A stretch of 32,873 nt of DNA, from IMG/VR virus record IMGVR_UViG_3300024348_000150, positions 1-32,873 of that record. One strand, 5' to 3'. The position numbers and the translations under genes are program-made. Below are positions 28,552 to 32,873 of the stretch, piece by piece. The notes under the pieces were generated by a model, which was given only the letters and a program-made list of their open reading frames with translations, searched no databases and had not been told where the DNA came from. Each line of letters opens with the position of its first letter. Within the stretch, counting starts at the first letter, position 1. Source of the stretch: a virus.

Positions 28552-29388
28552 ATGGCTAGAAGAGTAAATTACTTAAACAACAAAGATATTTTAAAAGAAA
28601 TACACAAATCAAAGAGCACATTTTGTAGCTATACAGAAGAAGGCCATGAGAATTATGACATTATCTTATTAGACGTTGATAAAATTAACATTAGAACTAT
28701 TGCAGAAGCAAAACGTAACAAAGCAAAGAAGCTTAGTTCGGCAGAATTTGAACGAAGAAAAGCAAACGGGGAGAAAGTTAAACAAGCAGAGTGTGAAGTC
28801 AAGTACACTAGTATTACTAAAGAAGAATTAATCTTCCGTATAATGACGTTTGATCACATTCCAGAAGAGCCTGGACGTAAAAAGAACCCTAAAACAATAG
28901 CAGATACAAAAACAAAACTTAATTTTCCTCCATTTAAACATTATAAATTTGACGATAGCGGTAATTTACAACTAGTTGGTAAATCACACTGGCAAGGTGG
29001 CATGGAAAACGGACATTTTGACAAGACATCAGGTAAAGCTACTAATAAACTTGCTATGATGTGGATGAAATTGTGTGATCGTTATGCAACAAGAGGAAAT
29101 GTTCGCGGATACACATATAATGACGAAATGCGAGGACAAGCTATTTTACAATTAGCACAAATTGGCTTACAATTTGACGAATCTAAGTCACAAAATCCAT
29201 TTGCTTACTATACTGCGGCTGTAACTAATAGTTTTGTTAGAGTTATTAATATAGAAAAGCGTAATCAAAACATTAGAGACGATATCCTCGAAATGAACGA
29301 TATGAACCCTAGTTTTACAAGACAAAATCAAGGACAATGGGAAGCTGAACAGAAAAGAGAAACTGATAAAATTAATGCGGCAAAATAG
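28552..29388 (+). CDS. gp55: Late-transcription sigma factor gp55
   Basis: gp55 redirects host RNA polymerase to late promoters of the TATAAATA type. The family signature is split here. Residues 6-21 (NYLNNKDILKEIHKSK) match the N-terminal YVNNK..L of T4 gp55, and residues 166-243 hold the sigma region-2-like core, including RGYTYNDEMRGQAILQLAQI (185-204), KSQNPFAYYTAAVTNSFVRV (212-231) and NIEKRNQNIRDD. Between them are about 140 Lys- and Glu-rich residues absent from T4 gp55 (185 aa). The C-terminus (QWEAEQKRETDKINAAK) lacks the hydrophobic sliding-clamp-binding tail of T4 gp55. The gene has its own host-type promoter and GGAGA ribosome binding site, and is divergent from the baseplate operon it probably activates. 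Confidence 0.88.
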   Translation: MARRVNYLNNKDILKEIHKSKSTFCSYTEEGHENYDIILLDVDKINIRTIAEAKRNKAKKLSSAEFERRKANGEKVKQAECEVKYTSITKEELIFRIMTFDHIPEEPGRKKNPKTIADTKTKLNFPPFKHYKFDDSGNLQLVGKSHWQGGMENGHFDKTSGKATNKLAMMWMKLCDRYATRGNVRGYTYNDEMRGQAILQLAQIGLQFDESKSQNPFAYYTAAVTNSFVRVINIEKRNQNIRDDILEMNDMNPSFTRQNQGQWEAEQKRETDKINAAK

Positions 29389-29392
29389 GTCG

Positions 29393-29421
29393 TTGACTTT
29401 GTTAAGTTTCTACTGTATAAT
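29393..29421 (+). promoter_or_regulatory. Sigma70-type promoter for the gp47-gp46 operon
   Basis: TTGACT (29393-29398), 17 nt, then TATAAT (29416-29421): the same hexamers and the same spacing as the gp55 promoter. It begins 4 nt after the gp55 stop codon. A leader of about 20 nt with AGAGG (29436-29440) leads to the GTG start of gp47. Confidence 0.8.
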
Positions 29422-29448
29422 GTTAGTTAAATCATAGAGGAATTATAA

Positions 29449-30459
29449 GTGTTTAAAAAAGCGGCGGTTTTTACTGATATCCATTTAGGATTGAAAGGTA
29501 ATAGCAAAGTACACAATCAAGATTGCGAAGATTTTGTTGATTGGTTTATTAAAAATGCAAAAGAAAACGGTTGTGAGACTGGGATCTTTTGCGGTGACTG
29601 GAACCACAATAGAAATAGTTTGAATCTTACTACAATGGATGCAGGAATTCGTTGTTTAGAAAAATTAGGCAAAGCATTTGATAATTTTTACATGTTTGCT
29701 GGTAATCACGACTTGTACTACAAAGATAAACGTGACGTAAAGTCAACAGAATGGGCAAAGCACATTCCTGGTATTGTTGTAGTAGACGAAATACTAGTAA
29801 ATGATGATGTTGCTCTTGTTCCTTGGCTAGTAGGAGACGAATGGCGAAAGATTAAAGATATAAAAGCAAAGTACTTGTTTGGACATTTTGAATTACCTAG
29901 TTTCTATATGAACGCAATGGTACAAATGCCCGATCACGGCGAGTTACGTGCTGAACACTTTGAACATCAAGAGTATGTATTCAGTGGACACTTCCATAAA
30001 CGACAAAAACAAGGTAAAGTACATTATATTGGTAATGCATTTCCGCACAACTATGCTGACGCATGGGACGATGCTCGAGGAATGATGATACTAGATAAAG
30101 AAAATAGTAAAGAACCCGAGTATATTGACTGGGCCGACTGTCCAAAGTACCGTACAATTAGACTAAGTCAGTTAATTGATGAGCAGGATAAACTTATTAA
30201 GCCTAACATGTACTTAAGAGTTAACTTAGACTTGCCTATTAGTTTTGAAGAAGCTAGTTTTGTTAAAGAAACATTTATTAACCAATATAAATGTAGAGAA
30301 ATTAGTTTAATACCGCAAAAACAACTAGAAGAAATTAATACAGAACTAGATATACAGCAATTTGAAAGTGTTGATCAAATTGTTGCTGGCGAAATTGCCG
30401 CAATCGACTCAGACAACTTCAATAAGAAGATGCTAATGGACATTTATAACGAACTATGA
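29449..30459 (+). CDS. gp47: Recombination nuclease subunit gp47 (Mre11-like)
   Basis: gp47 is the Mre11/SbcD-type phosphoesterase that, with gp46, resects DNA ends for recombination-dependent replication. The metal-binding motifs appear in order: Asp10 and His12 in TDIHLG, Asp50 in CGDWNHNR, Asn86-His87 in AGNHD, His146 in FGHFELP, and His181/His183 in SGHFHKRQ. The 336-aa length is close to T4 gp47 (339 aa). Translation starts at GTG, not ATG: the frame has no better upstream start, and AGAGG stands 8 nt before it. The gene has its own host-type promoter and its last four bases (ATGA) overlap the start of gp46, which fits equal production of two subunits of one complex. Confidence 0.93.
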   Translation: MFKKAAVFTDIHLGLKGNSKVHNQDCEDFVDWFIKNAKENGCETGIFCGDWNHNRNSLNLTTMDAGIRCLEKLGKAFDNFYMFAGNHDLYYKDKRDVKSTEWAKHIPGIVVVDEILVNDDVALVPWLVGDEWRKIKDIKAKYLFGHFELPSFYMNAMVQMPDHGELRAEHFEHQEYVFSGHFHKRQKQGKVHYIGNAFPHNYADAWDDARGMMILDKENSKEPEYIDWADCPKYRTIRLSQLIDEQDKLIKPNMYLRVNLDLPISFEEASFVKETFINQYKCREISLIPQKQLEEINTELDIQQFESVDQIVAGEIAAIDSDNFNKKMLMDIYNEL

Positions 30460-32228
30460 TTAAGATTAAAGATTTAACCGTAAAAAACTTTATGAGTGTG
30501 GGTAATCAGACTCAGGCTGTTGACTTCGATAAAGAAAATTTAACACTTGTTCTAGGTGAAAACTTAGACCAAGGCGGAGACGACACTGGATCACGTAATG
30601 GTACAGGCAAGACTACTATTATTAATGCATTGAGCTATGCATTGTATGGTACAGCTCTTACAAACATCAAACGCAACAACTTAATCAACAAAACTAACTC
30701 AAAAGGTATGTTAGTTACATTACACTTTGAAAAAAATAATATTGATTACCGTATTGAGCGTGGTAGATCGCCCAATGTACTAAAATTTTATGTTGATAAC
30801 CAAGAACAAGAGATGACAGACGAGTCTCAAGGTGATTCACGCAAAACACAAGAGTATATTAACGATTTACTTGACATGAGTCATGATATGTTTAAGCATA
30901 TACTTGCATTAAACACTTATACTGAACCGTTTTTAAGTATGCGTCAAAATGATCAACGTGCTATTATTGAACAGTTGCTCGGTATTACTATTTTAAGTGA
31001 AAAAGCAGACGCACTTAAAGAACAAACACGACAAACCAAAGATGCTATCCAAGAAGAAACATTAAAGATTAATGCTATTCAAAGTGCAAACGAAAAAATT
31101 GGTGCAACTGTCGAAAGTTTACAAAAAACGCAACGTGCATGGCTATCAAAGAAAGATCAAGACGTACAAAAGTTAAGAGTAAGTATCGACGAACTAGAAC
31201 ATTTAGATATTGACATAGAACTAGAATTACATGAAAAACTAGCAAATTGGACTGAGCATAACAATGCTATTTTGGCTCTTAAAAAAGAATTAAGTACATT
31301 AGAGCCAGCATTAGTACGTGCTGATAAGAGTGTTGAAAAAGCATCTAAAGATATCGCAGATTTAGATGATGCTAAGTGTTATACTTGTGGTCAAGAACTA
31401 CATGCAGACAAAAAAGCAGAGATTTCAGACCGCAAATCTAAAGAACTAGAAGATGCATTAGCCTATCAAAAAGAAATTACTGGTAAAGTAACTGAGGTTA
31501 TGTCAGCATTAGATAAAATAGGTGATATAAACGGAAAACCTACTACATTTTATGAAAATGCTAAAGAAGCATACGAACATAGGCAAAATGTTGACAGTTT
31601 AAAAAGTGCATTAACTAATAAAGAACAAGATATTGACCCGTATCAAACACAAATTGACGAATTAAACAATAGTGCTATGCAAGAAGTTAATTGGAGTGTA
31701 GTTAATAGCTTAACTGAGTTTAAAGATCATCAAGACTTCTTATTAAAATTACTCACTAACAAAGATAGCTTCATACGTAAGAAGATTATTGATCAAAACT
31801 TAATGTATCTTAACAATAGGCTGACATACTACTTAGATAAGTTAGGACTTCCGCATCAAGTAGTGTTTCAAAATGACCTAGCTGTTGAAATTACGCAACT
31901 AGGACAAGATCTAGACTTTGATAATTTATCAAGAGGAGAACGTAATAGACTTATACTCGGTATGAGCTTTGCATTCCGTGATGTTTGGGAAAGTTTATAT
32001 CAAAAAATTAACTTAATGTTTATTGATGAACTTATTGATAGCGGTATGGATACTGCTGGTGTTGAAAATTCACTTAGTGTCCTTAAAAAGATGGGTAGAG
32101 AAGGCGATAAGAACGTTTATCTTATATCCCACAAAGACGAACTTATTGGTAGGGTTAATAATGTAATGAAAGTTATTAAAGAAAACGGGTTTACTAGTTA
32201 CGAAAACGATATTGAGATTTTAGAATGA
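30456..32228 (+). CDS. gp46: Recombination nuclease ATPase subunit gp46 (Rad50-like)
   Basis: gp46 is the SMC-like ATPase partner of gp47. The 590-aa product shows all Rad50 elements: a Walker A loop at 46-53 (SRNGTGKT), two flanking helices of about 180-300 and 315-410 rich in Lys/Glu/Leu that should form the coiled coil, a zinc hook at 308-311 (CYTC), an ABC signature at 491-495 (LSRGE), Walker B at 521-525 (MFIDE) and the switch His559 (LISHK). The first Walker A position is Ser rather than the usual Gly, and the loop is preceded by an acidic/Gly-rich stretch (GENLDQGGDDTG, 34-45) not present in T4 gp46 (560 aa). Start and stop overlap both neighbours by four bases (ATGA). Confidence 0.94.
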   Translation: MIKIKDLTVKNFMSVGNQTQAVDFDKENLTLVLGENLDQGGDDTGSRNGTGKTTIINALSYALYGTALTNIKRNNLINKTNSKGMLVTLHFEKNNIDYRIERGRSPNVLKFYVDNQEQEMTDESQGDSRKTQEYINDLLDMSHDMFKHILALNTYTEPFLSMRQNDQRAIIEQLLGITILSEKADALKEQTRQTKDAIQEETLKINAIQSANEKIGATVESLQKTQRAWLSKKDQDVQKLRVSIDELEHLDIDIELELHEKLANWTEHNNAILALKKELSTLEPALVRADKSVEKASKDIADLDDAKCYTCGQELHADKKAEISDRKSKELEDALAYQKEITGKVTEVMSALDKIGDINGKPTTFYENAKEAYEHRQNVDSLKSALTNKEQDIDPYQTQIDELNNSAMQEVNWSVVNSLTEFKDHQDFLLKLLTNKDSFIRKKIIDQNLMYLNNRLTYYLDKLGLPHQVVFQNDLAVEITQLGQDLDFDNLSRGERNRLILGMSFAFRDVWESLYQKINLMFIDELIDSGMDTAGVENSLSVLKKMGREGDKNVYLISHKDELIGRVNNVMKVIKENGFTSYENDIEILE

Positions 32229-32428
32229 CAGAAGATCCACATGACTCCTTAGTACAAGCATATTTGTCTTATTTTAAAGCAAACGAAAATTTTGAAGCTA
32301 GAAATTCTCATAGAACACATGCAGAGAGCAGAAAATGGTTGCGAGAAATAAGAAAATATGCTAAACTTAGAAGTGATGAAATACATCAAAAACACAGAGC
32401 CAAAAAAGAGGCAATTAAAGGCAAGTAA
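32225..32428 (+). CDS. Small basic protein of unknown function, 67 aa
   Basis: The start ATG overlaps the gp46 stop (ATGA), and the frame is used right up to a TAA followed by the next gene, so I regard it as real. The protein is highly charged and probably all helical: an acidic N-terminus (MTEDPHDSLVQAYLSYFKAN) and a basic C-terminus (RKWLREIRKYAKLRSDE, HRAKKEAIKGK). I recognise no domain. Placement in the gp47-gp46 operon suggests a helper in DNA metabolism, but nothing in the sequence shows this. Confidence 0.7.
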   Translation: MTEDPHDSLVQAYLSYFKANENFEARNSHRTHAESRKWLREIRKYAKLRSDEIHQKHRAKKEAIKGK

Positions 32429-32442
32429 TAATAAGTATCCGT

Positions 32443-32873
32443 ATGCAATGGACTTATCAAGGTAAAAAAATAGATGATCTACCCTTAGGGTGTGAAGCAT
32501 TTGTTTACTTGATAACAAATAAAGTCAATGGCATGAAGTACGTAGGCAAGAAACTAGCAAAATTTAAGACAACTAAGCCACCACTTAAAGGCAAAAAAAA
32601 CAAAAGACGAGGCACTAAAGAAAGTGACTGGAGAAACTATTGGGGATCCAGTGATCGACTTAATGCAGATGTATTAGAGCTCGGTGAGGACAAGTTCACA
32701 AGAGAAATAATTCATATTTGTCCAAGTAGAGGCATTGCAAGTTACTTAGAGGCACGTGAACAATTTGAACGCAGAGTACTTGAAACAGATGATTACTATA
32801 ATGGTATTATCAATGTTAGAGTTGGCGGTTCTCAAATACTAAAAGAACACTTAGGCAAATCAAGCAACACATA
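32443..32873 (+). CDS. GIY-YIG-like endonuclease family protein, C-terminus beyond window
   Basis: The frame opens with ATG at 32443 and stays open for 143 codons to the window edge. Residues 20-36 (FVYLITNKVNGMKYVGK) carry the two halves of the GIY-YIG core as VYL and YVG. Further family-like elements are WRNYWGSS (63-70), the putative metal-binding Glu103 in YLEAREQF, and YYNGIINVRVGG (118-129). Proteins of this kind occur singly in many T4-like phages, some as homing endonucleases and some with unknown role. A Lys/Arg-rich insertion (KPPLKGKKNKRRGTK, 45-59) follows the core and may bind DNA. It starts 14 nt after the small gene. No intron or split gene is visible next to it, so homing is only one possibility. 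Confidence 0.75.
   Translation, partial: MQWTYQGKKIDDLPLGCEAFVYLITNKVNGMKYVGKKLAKFKTTKPPLKGKKNKRRGTKESDWRNYWGSSDRLNADVLELGEDKFTREIIHICPSRGIASYLEAREQFERRVLETDDYYNGIINVRVGGSQILKEHLGKSSNT

Noticed and set aside
32249-32518. Open frame of 89 aa on the minus strand
   Set aside because: It is antisense to the 67-aa gene and the start of the GIY-YIG-like gene, both of which fit the plus-strand operon.
32443-32873. GIY-YIG-like gene as proof of a homing intron or split gene
   Set aside because: gp46, the small gene and gp47 are intact and no intron-like gap is present, so only a free-standing gene is supported.

Overview
The window is a block of the genome of a T4-like contractile-tailed phage (tailed dsDNA phage, myovirus morphology), read across the baseplate module and into the recombination/late-transcription module. 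The DNA is AT-rich throughout (roughly one third G+C by eye), codons favour A/T endings, there are almost no gaps between genes, and the protein style (gp6, gp25, gp53, gp5, gp55, gp46 and gp47 relatives, a giant repeat-rich tail protein, and fibre proteins with GQIWYD-type repeats) is that of marine T4-like phages, the group that includes cyanophages and pelagiphages. The host cannot be read from this window; an AT-rich marine bacterium is a reasonable guess.

Layout. From 28464 down to 1 everything is on the minus strand and builds the tail baseplate, in transcription order: a tube-cap-like protein (gp48/gp54 type), gp53, a 1053-aa hub-like protein, a gp5-like central spike ending in a GH19-type glycan hydrolase, a separate NlpC/P60-CHAP-like amidase, gp25, gp6 (1177 aa), a giant 4930-aa wedge-associated protein, a roughly 201-aa structural protein, and a fibre-like protein that leaves the window at base 1. 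Most of these genes touch or overlap by one base (TAATG), which suggests translational coupling. Three AATAAATAC-like sites, each 20-23 nt upstream of a start codon, look like T4-type late promoters.

From 28552 to the right end all genes are on the plus strand: gp55 (late sigma factor), gp47 and gp46 (Mre11/Rad50-type recombination nuclease), a 67-aa small protein, and a GIY-YIG-like protein that leaves the window. Two near-consensus host-type promoters (TTGACT, 17 nt, TATAAT) drive gp55 and gp47. The 87-bp gap at 28465-28551 is therefore a divergent switch: a host-sigma-type promoter for the gp55 gene faces a late promoter, probably read by gp55, for the baseplate genes.

The most noteworthy item is the 14.8-kb gene at 1785-16577. 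Its product shows a cupredoxin-like motif, four carbohydrate-binding-like YxxGDxV modules, seven FG-type beta-propeller repeats interrupted by an insertion of about 520 residues, two glycine-rich GxGY modules, and a C-terminal run of adhesin-like beta modules. There is no gene-free stretch over 300 bases. I saw no tRNA, CRISPR array, insertion sequence or clear terminator.
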